Assembly: GCF_005405465.1 (NCBI RefSeq)
Contig: NZ_BJEC01000006.1
Span: 1-64,000, forward strand
Source: Weissella thailandensis
GTDB lineage: Bacteria; Bacillota; Bacilli; Lactobacillales; Lactobacillaceae
DNA length: 64,000 bases
Direction of reading: 5' to 3'
The notes beneath the pieces are model-generated. The model searched no databases, was not told where the DNA came from, and saw only the letters and a list, made by a program, of their open reading frames with translations. The position numbers and the translations under genes were made by a program. Below, piece by piece: positions 44,450 to 53,442 of the stretch. Numbering within the stretch: the first letter of the stretch is position 1; every line of letters begins with the position of its first letter.

Positions 44450-46129
44450 TTAAATCATAATGAACATAGGTAAAATCAGTGGTCGACGTTTTGTTTGTTC
44501 GAATAGGAAACGTTGTAATTGTGAAACAACTGCGTTTCGAATACTATGTTCGTTGGCAGTTGGTTCGTGCATAGCAGATAAGATTGCGTGGAATATTACC
44601 TTGCGACCTTCGTTTATTAATTCTTCAGACTCACGCATATAGATAAAACCACGTGATAGTATATCTGGTCCAGCAGTGATTTCTTTATTTTTTAAATCAA
44701 TCGTTGCAACAACAACGACTAGACCATCTTCAGAGAGCATTTGGCGGTCACGCAATACGGCCGTACCAACATCACCGATACCGTTACCATCAACATAAGT
44801 ATCTTGAGCTGGCACATGACCAGCAACTTTGGCTTCATCTGGTGATACTGCAAGTACGTCACCATTGTCCAAAACAAAAGTGTTCTCTTCAGGAACGCCA
44901 ACATCATGACCAAGTCCTTCATGGACTTTCAGCATTCTGTATTCACCGTGAATTGGCATAAAGAATTTTGGCTTCATGAGTGAAAGCATTAACTTTTGTT
45001 CTTCTTGACCACCGTGACCTGAGGCGTGAATGTTATTGATTTTACCATGAATAACATTTGCACCAGCTTCTTCTAATTCATTAATAACGCGGTTCACAGA
45101 TTGTGTGTTACCAGGAATTGGTGAACTAGAAAAGATGACCGTATCATTTGGCTGGATTGATATCTGTCGGTGGGTACCGTTGGCAATCCGGGCTAGGGCA
45201 GCCATTGGTTCACCTTGAGAACCAGTTGACATAATGAGAACTTCTTCTGGTGGTAAACGATTGATCTCGTGAGCATCTACTAACATATCTTCAGGAATAT
45301 CAAGGTATCCAAGGGCTAGGCCATTATTGACGGCGCTTTCCATTGAACGACCAAAGATGGCAATTTTGCGACCATGTTCAATTGCCGCTTGGGTTGCCAT
45401 TTGAATTCGAGACATATTTGATGCAAAGGTTGCAAAAATAATTCTGCCATCAATTTCGTTGAACAATTTGTCAATGGTTTTCCCAACCCAACGCTCAGAC
45501 TTTGAAAATTCTGGGCGTTCGGCATTGGTTGAATCTGACATCAATAATAGTACACCTTCAGAACCAATGCGAGCCATCTTTTGTAGATTAGGTGCTTGTT
45601 TAGTCGTTGGTGTTAAATCAAATTTAAAATCACCTGTTTCAACAATGGTTCCAGAAGGGGTGTGGACGGCCACACCAAAAGTGTCAGGGATAGAATGAGT
45701 TGTACGGAAAAATTCAACACTCATTTTATCGAATTTAAGAACGGTGTCTTCATTTATTTCATGTAGCTCTGTACTATTTAAAAGACCGTGTTCGTCTAAT
45801 TTATTTTTGATCAGGGCCATTGCTAAGGGTCCTGCATATACAGGAACATTGACGGCATTCAAAAAGAAATGAATGGCACCAATGTGGTCTTCGTGCCCAT
45901 GAGTAATGACGAGCGCTTTAATTTTGTCTTTATTTTCTTTGAGGTAGGTATAATCGGGAATAACGTAGTCAACTCCGAGAAGATCATCTTCAGGGAATTT
46001 AACACCAGCATCAACAACGATAATTTCATCGCCAAACTCAATACCGTAAGTGTTCTTTCCGATTTCACCTAAACCACCCAAAGCATAGACTGCTGTCTCC
46101 TCAGGCCGAATAGTTAAATCAGTTTTCAT
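44450..46129 (-). CDS. rnjA: Ribonuclease J1
   Basis: Metallo-beta-lactamase/beta-CASP nuclease with endo- and 5'-3' exonuclease activity in mRNA decay and rRNA maturation. ALGGLGEIGKNTYGIE (16-31), zinc ligands in ITHGHEDHIGA (75-85), SDSTNAERPEFS (~197), STGSQGEPMAAL (~303) and the beta-CASP HASGHGGQEE (~366). 559 aa. Its start is 3 nt after the rpoY stop, the conserved rpoY-rnjA pair, which also favours J1 over J2. Confidence 0.94.
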   Translation of the reverse strand: MKTDLTIRPEETAVYALGGLGEIGKNTYGIEFGDEIIVVDAGVKFPEDDLLGVDYVIPDYTYLKENKDKIKALVITHGHEDHIGAIHFFLNAVNVPVYAGPLAMALIKNKLDEHGLLNSTELHEINEDTVLKFDKMSVEFFRTTHSIPDTFGVAVHTPSGTIVETGDFKFDLTPTTKQAPNLQKMARIGSEGVLLLMSDSTNAERPEFSKSERWVGKTIDKLFNEIDGRIIFATFASNMSRIQMATQAAIEHGRKIAIFGRSMESAVNNGLALGYLDIPEDMLVDAHEINRLPPEEVLIMSTGSQGEPMAALARIANGTHRQISIQPNDTVIFSSSPIPGNTQSVNRVINELEEAGANVIHGKINNIHASGHGGQEEQKLMLSLMKPKFFMPIHGEYRMLKVHEGLGHDVGVPEENTFVLDNGDVLAVSPDEAKVAGHVPAQDTYVDGNGIGDVGTAVLRDRQMLSEDGLVVVVATIDLKNKEITAGPDILSRGFIYMRESEELINEGRKVIFHAILSAMHEPTANEHSIRNAVVSQLQRFLFEQTKRRPLILPMFIMI

Positions 46130-46132
46130 ATA

Positions 46133-46345
46133 TTAAAACTCCGTCAACTTAAAATCTGGGCTCTGTTGCTCGTATGCAAGAGCCTTTTCTGACAGTTGTT
46201 CAATATGTTCGACATTGTACTCAGTATTTGATTCAACAGCTAAACGAGCAGCTGGTAAATCTGTTGCATCCAAGTATAGAGAATGTGTATTTTCACGTTC
46301 AGGACTTTGGAAGGTGTTAGGTTGATAGTAAACTTTAAAAATCAT
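46133..46345 (-). CDS. rpoY: RNA polymerase epsilon subunit RpoY
   Basis: 70-aa protein of the DUF1447/YkzG family, the small epsilon subunit found on Firmicutes RNA polymerase. [10 protein letters not shown], then [14 protein letters not shown] and a C-terminal [12 protein letters not shown] match the family. AAGGAG lies 13 nt upstream on the minus strand. Immediately upstream of rnjA, as in Bacillus. Confidence 0.93.
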   Translation of the reverse strand: MIFKVYYQPNTFQSPERENTHSLYLDATDLPAARLAVESNTEYNVEHIEQLSEKALAYEQQSPDFKLTEF

Positions 46346-46554
46346 AGTAATAAAGTATCTCCTTATTTTTTTATTCCGATTCTTTGTATATAGCTAGTTT
46401 AGCAGAAAAAGGCATTATCTGCTACTAACGTAAAAGTTATCCTTTACAATGTTATACATAAGGTATAATATTCGCGCGTATTTCGGTTATTAATAAATGT
46501 TGCAGTATTGCCGTCTAATCAATCGTTTTTTACTTGGAATTCAGGTACACTAAA

Positions 46555-46560
46555 TATAAT
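46555..46560 (+). promoter_or_regulatory. Possible -10 element before the 46603 gene
   Basis: Perfect TATAAT, 42 nt before the start codon. The -35 is poor (CTTGGA with a 16-bp spacer), so only the -10 is called. Confidence 0.35.
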
Positions 46561-46602
46561 GATTATTAAAGAGATATGTAATTTTTTTGAAGGGAGACTA
46601 TA

Positions 46603-47085
46603 ATGTGGATTCTATGGGTTCTGGTAGTTATAATAAGTGTTATTATTGCAATAACAATTTATCGACGATATGGGCGACGTTTGACTGAACGACAAATTAT
46701 TGCATCACAACAAATAGTGAATAAAGGTTTAACATATGCTCTGGGTGATTTAGGGGATGCACTTTACTTGAATTCTGATAAATATATTTCTTCAACTTTG
46801 GTAGCAAATATTTGGGGTCATGAAGTGATGGCTTTTGAGTTTGTCTTACCAGTATCAGGAGTGCAAGAAGTTGTTGTGGTGAGACAAGCAGTTAACAATG
46901 CTTTAAGAGAATATGCTGAAAAAAATAATTTGCAGAGTGCTTCAGAAACAGATATGGCATTATTAGTAACAGATGTTTGGTATGATACGCGTATACCGGA
47001 ATTACATATTGATATTGCACACATTATTAACCAAGAAACGGCCGCTTATATTAGAGATTTAAGGAAATTGAATCAACCCGTTTAG
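46603..47085 (+). CDS. Membrane-anchored protein of unknown function
   Basis: Not recognised. 160 aa: an N-terminal membrane helix (2-~20, WILWVLVVIISVIIAITIY) followed by Arg/Lys (RRYGRR), which predicts a cytoplasmic C-terminal domain of ~140 residues. That domain is mixed alpha/beta-looking and has no known catalytic motif. EFVLPVSGVQEVVVVRQAVN and LLVTDVWYDTRIPELHIDIAH are the most structured stretches; no cysteine. GAAGGGAGAC precedes the ATG. It lies between rpoY (divergent) and def (45 nt downstream, same strand), so co-expression with def is possible. Confidence 0.75.
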   Translation: MWILWVLVVIISVIIAITIYRRYGRRLTERQIIASQQIVNKGLTYALGDLGDALYLNSDKYISSTLVANIWGHEVMAFEFVLPVSGVQEVVVVRQAVNNALREYAEKNNLQSASETDMALLVTDVWYDTRIPELHIDIAHIINQETAAYIRDLRKLNQPV

Positions 47086-47129
47086 AATTTGGTATACTAA
47101 AATTAACTTAAAAATAGGAGATTCTGAAG

Positions 47130-47717
47130 ATGTATTTGATGAATGAAATTACACGTGATGGTAATAAGGTTTTACGTGAACGTGCAGCTAAGGTTGAATT
47201 TCCTTTGTCTGATGAAGTAAAAGAAGCGTCAAAAAATATGATGGAGTATCTGGTTGTCAGCCAGGACGAAAAAAGGAATGAGAAATATGGTTTACGACCA
47301 GGTGTTGGCTTAGCTGCACCTCAAGTAGGTATTTCACAACAATTCTCATCAATCTTAATTCCTACGGATGATGTAGAAGAACTACAAGATCAAAAAGAAA
47401 CTGGTGATGATTACTTCTTTAAAGGAACGATTTATAATCCAGTTATTACCCGTCAATCAGTAAAAAAGGGTGCTTTATCAATGGGTGAGGGTTGCTTATC
47501 TGTGGATAATGACTTACCTGGTTATGTTGCACGATCATACCGAATTACCGTAAAGTTTCAAGATGAAACTGGCGAAAAGCAAGAGTTGCGTCTTGAGGGT
47601 TATCCTGCGATTGTATTCCAACATGAGATCGACCATTTACACGGTACGTTGTATTATGACCATATTAATAAAACTGATCCATGGGCCGAAACTGACAATA
47701 CACGTTATTTAGGGTGA
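47130..47717 (+). CDS. def: Peptide deformylase
   Basis: Removes the formyl group from nascent N-terminal methionine. Motif 1 GVGLAAPQVG (58-67), motif 2 EGCLSV with metal ligand C122, motif 3 HEIDHLHG with H165, E166 and H169. 195 aa, the longer type II form of Gram-positives. Start ATG 47130 has AGGAGA 9 nt upstream; ATG 47139 is an in-frame alternative. Confidence 0.95.
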   Translation: MYLMNEITRDGNKVLRERAAKVEFPLSDEVKEASKNMMEYLVVSQDEKRNEKYGLRPGVGLAAPQVGISQQFSSILIPTDDVEELQDQKETGDDYFFKGTIYNPVITRQSVKKGALSMGEGCLSVDNDLPGYVARSYRITVKFQDETGEKQELRLEGYPAIVFQHEIDHLHGTLYYDHINKTDPWAETDNTRYLG

Positions 47718-47722
47718 TTTAT

Positions 47723-48010
47723 ATGGCAAACTCAGATAAAAATTTTACTTACCCAATTCTATCTGCTTGGAATAAAGATGACATTATCAACGCCAGTAAG
47801 TTATATTCGGCGGTGGCTAATGCCTATGAAATTGGTATTGATCGCCAAACCTTATTGGATGCCTATGCTGCTTTTAAAACAGTCGTCCCCAGTAAAAGTG
47901 AAGAAAAACAAATTGGGCGTGAATTCGAAAGTACATCGGGCTACAGTATATACAAAACTGTGAAATTAGCGCGTCAGACGGAGAGCCATCATCTTAAAAT
48001 GGAGGACTAG
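47723..48010 (+). CDS. UPF0223 family protein (YktA-like)
   Basis: 95-aa protein of unknown function. YPILSAWNKDDIINASKLY and the C-terminal GREFESTSGYSIYKTVKLAR match UPF0223. ATG 47723 follows AGGGTGA; a GTG at 47714 overlaps the def stop but would place the ribosome binding site inside the coding region. It lies 5 nt before the inositol phosphatase gene, like yktA-yktC in Bacillus. Confidence 0.85.
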   Translation: MANSDKNFTYPILSAWNKDDIINASKLYSAVANAYEIGIDRQTLLDAYAAFKTVVPSKSEEKQIGREFESTSGYSIYKTVKLARQTESHHLKMED

Positions 48011-48015
48011 CGTTT

Positions 48016-48801
48016 ATGAATCAGGCACAATTACAAAAGATGGATGAAACGGTGCTCGGTTGGTTAGATGATGTTAGTGACATTGTCATGAAACGAGTTT
48101 GTCAACGAATGCAAATCGAGACAAAGTCCAGTCATCGAGATTTAGTTACCAATGTTGATCGAGAAGTTGAACAGTATTATGTGCAACATATTAGAACATT
48201 TGATCCGGAAGCACAGATTCTAGGTGAAGAAGGATTTGGGGATGCTGTAAAATCGACAGAAGGTCGAATTTGGTATGTTGACCCGATTGATGGTACGATG
48301 AACTTTGTCAAACAACAAGATGAATTTGCTACCATGATAGCTGTTTATGAAGATGGTGAACCTGTTATGGCATGGATTATGGATATCACCAATCATGATG
48401 TCGTTCATGGTGGTCCTGATTTTGGTGTTTTTCATAATGAAAAACCATTGCAAGCACCAGCAGATATGCCATTGAAAGATGGTCTTATTATTCTATCAGG
48501 TGCCCGACTATTATATGAAGAAAAGGGTTTTCCAGAGTTAGCTAAATCGGCGATTGGATATCGTGTCTACGGCTCAGCAGGCATTTCCTATTTGCATGTG
48601 CTAACAGGGAAAGCGGTTGCTTACCTCAGTCGCATGCGACCATGGGATTTTGCTGCTGGTGTTGTTCTGGCAAAATCTTTAGGTTTAAAGGTTGGAACAA
48701 TTGACGAACACCCTTTGAATATGTTACTATCAGGTTCAGTGCTTGTGGCAACAGAGAAGACATACGATGATATTAAAGAAATTCAAAAGGAATGGACTTA
48801 A
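48016..48801 (+). CDS. Inositol monophosphatase family protein (SuhB/YktC-like)
   Basis: Mg2+-dependent phosphatase fold. Metal-site motifs: GEEGFGD (~70-76), WYVDPIDGTMNFV (~87-99) and the C-terminal WDFAAGVVLAKSLG (~214-227). 261 aa. TGGAGGACTAGCGTTT precedes the ATG. The true substrate may be inositol phosphate, PAP or another sugar phosphate; sequence alone does not decide. Confidence 0.88.
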   Translation: MNQAQLQKMDETVLGWLDDVSDIVMKRVCQRMQIETKSSHRDLVTNVDREVEQYYVQHIRTFDPEAQILGEEGFGDAVKSTEGRIWYVDPIDGTMNFVKQQDEFATMIAVYEDGEPVMAWIMDITNHDVVHGGPDFGVFHNEKPLQAPADMPLKDGLIILSGARLLYEEKGFPELAKSAIGYRVYGSAGISYLHVLTGKAVAYLSRMRPWDFAAGVVLAKSLGLKVGTIDEHPLNMLLSGSVLVATEKTYDDIKEIQKEWT

Positions 48802-48875
48802 TGTTGTTGGATTGATTGTCGATTGTTACACCGATTACAGAAACAAGTGACGTATGCGTCAAGGAGAATAGAATT

Positions 48876-50720
48876 TTGGCAAAACGCGAAAACATCCGCA
48901 ATATTGCAATTATTGCTCACGTCGATCACGGAAAGACAACGTTGGTTAACGAATTATTAAAGCAGTCTGATACGCTAGACATGCGTACAGAACTAGGCGA
49001 CCGTGCGATGGACACAAACGATCTAGAAAAAGAACGTGGTATCACAATCTTGTCAAAGAATACGGCTGTCAAGGTTGGAGACAAGCAAATCAACATCATG
49101 GATACCCCAGGACACGCTGACTTCGGTGGTGAAGTTGAGCGTATTATGGGAATGGTTGATGGTGTTTTGCTTGTGGTTGATGCCTTTGAAGGTACAATGC
49201 CACAAACTCGTTTTGTTTTGAAGAAAGCCTTTGAACAAAACTTGACACCAATCGTTATTGTCAACAAGGTTGACCGTCCAGGTGCTCGTCCATCAGAAGT
49301 TGTTGATGAGGTTTTGGACTTGTTTATCGAGCTTGGTGCCGATGAAGAACAATTGGACTTCCCAGTTATCTATGCTTCAGCTATGAATGGAACATCATCA
49401 TATGAGCCAGAAGTTGAAACACAAGAGCACACTATGGAACCTGTCTTTAAGACTGTCTTTGAGACAATTCCTGCTCCTGCTGATACTGCTGACGAACCAC
49501 TACAATTCCAAGTTTCACTACTAGACTACAATGACTTTGTGGGTCGTATTGGAATTGGTCGTGTGTTTAATGGAAGAATCAAAGTCGGTGATTCAGTGGC
49601 CGTTATGAAGGTCGATGGATCAGTGAAGAACTTCCGTGTAACAAAGTTATTTGGTTACATTGGATTGGATCGTATTGAGATCGAAGAAGCTCAAGCTGGT
49701 GATTTGATTGCTATTTCAGGAATGGAAGACATCTCTGTTGGTGAGACAGTTGTTGACCCTGCACATCCTGAAGCATTACCATTACTTCGTATTGATGAGC
49801 CAACTTTGCAAATGACTTTCCGTATCAATGATTCACCATTTGCCGGACGTGAAGGTAAGTTTGTGACGGCTCGTCAGATTCAAGACCGTTTGAATCGTGA
49901 ATTACATACTGATGTGTCATTGCGAGTTGCTGAAACTGATGAAGCCGGTGTTTGGTTGGTCTCAGGACGTGGTGAGTTACACTTATCAATCTTAATTGAA
50001 AACTTGCGTCGTGAAGGATTTGAACTTCAAGTTTCACGTCCAAAGGTTATTATGAAGGAAATTGATGGCGTACAGTCAGAGCCATTTGAGGCCGTTCAAA
50101 TCGATACACCTGATGAGTATTCTGGAGCAGTGATTGATTCATTGAACCAACGTAAGGGTGAAATGCGTAATATGGAACCAACTGGTACAGGAACTACACG
50201 TTTGGACTTCCTTGTACCTTCACGTGGTTTGATTGGTTATTCAACTGAGTTTATGTCATTGACTCGTGGATATGGTATCTACAACCACACATATGAGGCA
50301 TATGGTCCGGTTGTTAAGAACTGGAACCCTGGTCGTCGTAATGGAACACTTGTTTCAATTAACCAAGGCCAAGCCACAACGTATGCAATCATGGGTGTTG
50401 AAGATCGTGGAACGATGTTCATCCATCCTACTGATGACATTTATGAAGGTATGGTTGTTGGTATGAATAGCCGTGACAATGACATTTCAGTTAATGTTAC
50501 TAAGGCTAAGAACCAAACTAACGTGCGTTCATCTAACAAGGACCAAACAGCTTCAATCAAGACGCCACGTGATATGACGCTTGAAGAATCAATGGAATTC
50601 TTGGATGATGATGAATACGCTGAGGTAACGCCAGAAAACGTTCGTATTCGTAAGCAAATTTTGAATACAAGTGAGCGTGAAAAGGCTGCTAGGCGTCGCA
50701 AGATGTCAACACAAGGTTAA
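48876..50720 (+). CDS. typA: Ribosome-binding GTPase TypA/BipA
   Basis: Translational GTPase involved in 50S assembly and stress adaptation. [17 protein letters not shown] (G1), RGITILSKNTA (G2), DTPGHADFGG (G3) and NKVDRPGA (G4) are all intact; EF-G-like domains and the BipA-specific C-terminal domain follow. About 614 aa. The frame is open from 48816, but TTG 48876 has AAGGAG 9 nt upstream and yields the usual start before KRENIRNIAIIAHVDHG. Confidence 0.95.
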   Translation: MAKRENIRNIAIIAHVDHGKTTLVNELLKQSDTLDMRTELGDRAMDTNDLEKERGITILSKNTAVKVGDKQINIMDTPGHADFGGEVERIMGMVDGVLLVVDAFEGTMPQTRFVLKKAFEQNLTPIVIVNKVDRPGARPSEVVDEVLDLFIELGADEEQLDFPVIYASAMNGTSSYEPEVETQEHTMEPVFKTVFETIPAPADTADEPLQFQVSLLDYNDFVGRIGIGRVFNGRIKVGDSVAVMKVDGSVKNFRVTKLFGYIGLDRIEIEEAQAGDLIAISGMEDISVGETVVDPAHPEALPLLRIDEPTLQMTFRINDSPFAGREGKFVTARQIQDRLNRELHTDVSLRVAETDEAGVWLVSGRGELHLSILIENLRREGFELQVSRPKVIMKEIDGVQSEPFEAVQIDTPDEYSGAVIDSLNQRKGEMRNMEPTGTGTTRLDFLVPSRGLIGYSTEFMSLTRGYGIYNHTYEAYGPVVKNWNPGRRNGTLVSINQGQATTYAIMGVEDRGTMFIHPTDDIYEGMVVGMNSRDNDISVNVTKAKNQTNVRSSNKDQTASIKTPRDMTLEESMEFLDDDEYAEVTPENVRIRKQILNTSEREKAARRRKMSTQG

Positions 50721-50740
50721 TATAAAAAATTATTTTTAAT

Positions 50741-50780
50741 AAAACGGTTGTTGCCCAATTATGGGGAACAACCGTTTTTG
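50741..50780 (+). terminator. Terminator after typA
   Basis: Arms AAAACGGTTGTTGCCC (50741-50756) and GGGGAACAACCGTTTTT (50763-50779), one mismatch, short loop, T-run. Confidence 0.88.
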
Positions 50781-50883
50781 TTATTTATGCTGAAAAATAA
50801 AATAATCTGCCTTAAGAATAAGGTATTCAGGTAATTAGATGTGATAAAATGGAAAAAGCTATTTATAAAAGGAGCTCAATGAT

Positions 50884-52095
50884 ATGGAAGCAATAGATAC
50901 TCATCAGCATAGTGGTGGGAAAAAACATCTGGGCTTAATGGGACGAATAAAAAATAAGTTTCGTTATTTAGATTTATGGTTATTAATACCAATTATCGCC
51001 ATAATGATTTTTGGCGATGCAATGGTTTACACCGCAAGTACCAATATGGCTATTGGGTCTGCTAGTAGCTTTCTAATTAAACAAGCTGTATTTGGTCTCA
51101 TGAGCTTAATCATCATGCTGGTTATTTTTGCATTGAAAATTAATTGGCAATCAAAATTTGTGATTCGATCTATTTTGGGTATTAATGTTATTTTGCTGAT
51201 AAGCTTGGCATATACACTGTTATTCGGTCAAGTCACTTCAGGAGCAAAGGGTTGGATTTATATTGGCTCTTTTGGTATTCAACCAGTTGAGTATTTTAAG
51301 ATCAGTATGATTTTATATATTGCTCATCGTTTTTCTAGAAAGAAACCAGATAAAAATAGTTGGTTTCCTAAAATTAAAATGCAGGATTTGTTGATTCCTT
51401 TTGCAGGAATGACACTAGTCTTTTTGATGCCTGATTTTGGTGGAATTGTTATTTTATTGTTAATCTTTTTGATTGTTCTAATGATGGCTGGAGTTAGAAT
51501 GCGCAGTCTTTTAACTTTAGTAGGACTTGTTTTAGCATCTTATGTTGCAATTCCGTTTTCATTACCATTATTAGGAAAATTACCATTTTTCCAGTATCAA
51601 ATTGCTCGATTTGAAGCGTATGTTAATCCATGGGTGGCTGGTGATTCTGGTCATCAATTAATTAATTCATATTATGCTATTAGCAATGGTGGTTTGTTTG
51701 GCCGTGGCTTAGGAAATAGTATTCAAAAAACGGGTTATTTACCGGAACCAAATACGGATTTTATTATGGCAGTAGTTGGTGAAGAACTTGGTGCAATTAC
51801 AATTTGGGCTGTTCTAATCGTATTTGCTGTTATCATTTGCCGACTGATAGTCATGGGGATTCGTGCACGACATATGCAACAAAGACTAGTACTCTATGGT
51901 ATTGGGACATACGTTGTTGTCCAGATATTGATCAATCTAGGTGGTGTCGTTGGTATTCTACCGATTACAGGGGTAACATTCCCGTTAGTTTCTTATGGTG
52001 GATCTTCTTTGATTTCTTGGGGAATAACATTTGGTGTGGCTCTAAATATTGTTGGCCAGATAAAATACAGTACTGAGTTAGAAGAGGTGAATTAA
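50884..52095 (+). CDS. ftsW: FtsW/RodA/SpoVE-family peptidoglycan glycosyltransferase
   Basis: Polytopic SEDS-family protein that polymerises lipid II. About ten membrane helices are visible. SEDS hallmarks: YTASTNMA after helix 1, GAKGWIYIGSFGIQPVEYFK (~119-138), NSYYAISNGGLFGRGLGNS (~257-275) and PLVSYGGSS (~375). 403 aa. AAAGGAGCTCAATG precedes the start. FtsW rather than RodA is favoured by the neighbours ylbG-rsmD-coaD-ylbL, as in other Lactobacillales, but RodA cannot be ruled out by sequence alone. Confidence 0.87.
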   Translation: MEAIDTHQHSGGKKHLGLMGRIKNKFRYLDLWLLIPIIAIMIFGDAMVYTASTNMAIGSASSFLIKQAVFGLMSLIIMLVIFALKINWQSKFVIRSILGINVILLISLAYTLLFGQVTSGAKGWIYIGSFGIQPVEYFKISMILYIAHRFSRKKPDKNSWFPKIKMQDLLIPFAGMTLVFLMPDFGGIVILLLIFLIVLMMAGVRMRSLLTLVGLVLASYVAIPFSLPLLGKLPFFQYQIARFEAYVNPWVAGDSGHQLINSYYAISNGGLFGRGLGNSIQKTGYLPEPNTDFIMAVVGEELGAITIWAVLIVFAVIICRLIVMGIRARHMQQRLVLYGIGTYVVVQILINLGGVVGILPITGVTFPLVSYGGSSLISWGITFGVALNIVGQIKYSTELEEVN

Positions 52096-52407
52096 ATGAC
52101 ATTTGTTGTAAAGCCAAGGCGCAGCGTCATTGTCTATTTAAAAAATGTTCGGCAGGCACGCCAGTTACGTCGTTTTGGTGTTGTTAATTATATATCTGAT
52201 AAAATGAAATATGCAGTTATTTATATGGATGAAGATGATATTGAAACAAAGACAAAGCTAATTGAAAGATTGGGCTTCGTCTCTTCTGTTAGTTTGTCAC
52301 ACTGGCCTGAAGTTGATACCACTGTGGGTAGTGATGGTGAATCATTTGAATTGATGATTGACCCCGATGAATTATCAGATGAACCAATTGATGAAGAGGA
52401 ATTGTGA
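52096..52407 (+). CDS. ylbG: YlbG-family protein (DUF2129)
   Basis: 103-aa protein of unknown function. RRSVIVYLKNVRQARQLRRFGVV is the family core, split as RRSVIVYLKN and RQARQLRRFG; VSLSHWPEVDTTV follows, then an acidic tail. It begins directly after the ftsW stop (GAAGAGGTG upstream), and its stop overlaps the rsmD ATG. Confidence 0.86.
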   Translation: MTFVVKPRRSVIVYLKNVRQARQLRRFGVVNYISDKMKYAVIYMDEDDIETKTKLIERLGFVSSVSLSHWPEVDTTVGSDGESFELMIDPDELSDEPIDEEEL

Positions 52408-52961
52408 TGCGGATAGTAAGTGGTGATTTTGGTGGACGACCTTTAAAAGCTGTTCCAGGTAATGCAACGAGACCAACAACTGACAAAGTCAAAGAAGCGC
52501 TGTTTAATATGATTGATCCCTATTTTGATGGTGGCCGTTCTTTGGATCTATATGCAGGGTCAGGTGGATTAAGCATCGAAGGTGTGTCTAGAGGAATTGA
52601 TGAGGCCGTTTTAGTTGATAGACAATATGCTGCAATCAAAACGATCAAAGAAAATATTGCTGTAACAAAACAGCCAGAGAAATTTCATGTGATTAAAAGT
52701 ACTGCTGAAGCAGCCATTCATCGATTACAAAACACGATACCCTTTGATATTTTGTATTTTGATCCACCATATGCAAAGCAAACAATCGTTAAGGATCTTG
52801 AAGCGTTGGTTAACGCGAATCTTGTTGCAGCACAAGCCTTAGTCGTAGCAGAAACAGACCAATTCGCTGATTTACCAGAAATTTTACCCGGCTTTGAGCT
52901 AATTAAGCAGAAAGATTATGGCATTACGGTAATTACTTTATATCGTTACACAGGGAGGTAA
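52407..52961 (+). CDS. rsmD: 16S rRNA (guanine(966)-N(2))-methyltransferase
   Basis: SAM-dependent methyltransferase acting on 16S rRNA. RIVSGDFGGRPLKAVPG and RPTTDKVKEALFNM are the family start. SLDLYAGSGGLSIEG binds SAM, and YFDPPYAKQTI contains the catalytic DPPY. 184 aa from ATG 52407, which overlaps the ylbG stop (TGATG). coaD follows after 3 nt. Confidence 0.94.
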   Translation: MRIVSGDFGGRPLKAVPGNATRPTTDKVKEALFNMIDPYFDGGRSLDLYAGSGGLSIEGVSRGIDEAVLVDRQYAAIKTIKENIAVTKQPEKFHVIKSTAEAAIHRLQNTIPFDILYFDPPYAKQTIVKDLEALVNANLVAAQALVVAETDQFADLPEILPGFELIKQKDYGITVITLYRYTGR

Positions 52962-52964
52962 AAT

Positions 52965-53441
52965 ATGGTAAAAGCATTATTTCCAGGTAGTTTTGATCCA
53001 TTTACGAACGGCCACTTGGATATTGCCCGTCGTGCAGCAGGACTTTTTGATGAGGTTATTATTGGCGTTGGTACCAATTTGAGTAAGCATTATCTTTTTC
53101 AAACTTCTGAAAAGATTGCGCTAATTGAACAAGCAACTGCTCATTTAAAGAATGTGTCAGTTGTTGAGATGTCTGGTTTAACCGTAGATTTCATGACAAA
53201 GATTGATGCAAATGTATTAATTCGGGGTCTCAGAAACGAAAAAGATTACCAATATGAGCGAGATATTGCGCAGATGAATCAGGAATTAGGCGATGTTGAA
53301 ACTGTATTTCTCTTAGCTAAACCAGATCATCAATTCTTATCGAGCTCGTTACTAAAAGAGGTGGCTAGCACTGGTACGGATATTTCAAAATATGTACCTA
53401 ACAATATAGAAAAAGCTTTGAATGAAAAGTTAGGTAAATAA
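52965..53441 (+). CDS. coaD: Phosphopantetheine adenylyltransferase
   Basis: Fourth step of coenzyme A synthesis. LFPGSFDPFTNGHLDI (5-20) contains the T/HxGH nucleotide-binding site; LIRGLRNEKDYQYE (~86-99) and LSSSLLKEVASTG (~126-138) complete the active site. 158 aa is typical. GGGAGGTAAAAT leads to the ATG. Confidence 0.96.
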   Translation: MVKALFPGSFDPFTNGHLDIARRAAGLFDEVIIGVGTNLSKHYLFQTSEKIALIEQATAHLKNVSVVEMSGLTVDFMTKIDANVLIRGLRNEKDYQYERDIAQMNQELGDVETVFLLAKPDHQFLSSSLLKEVASTGTDISKYVPNNIEKALNEKLGK

Positions 53442-53442
53442 T

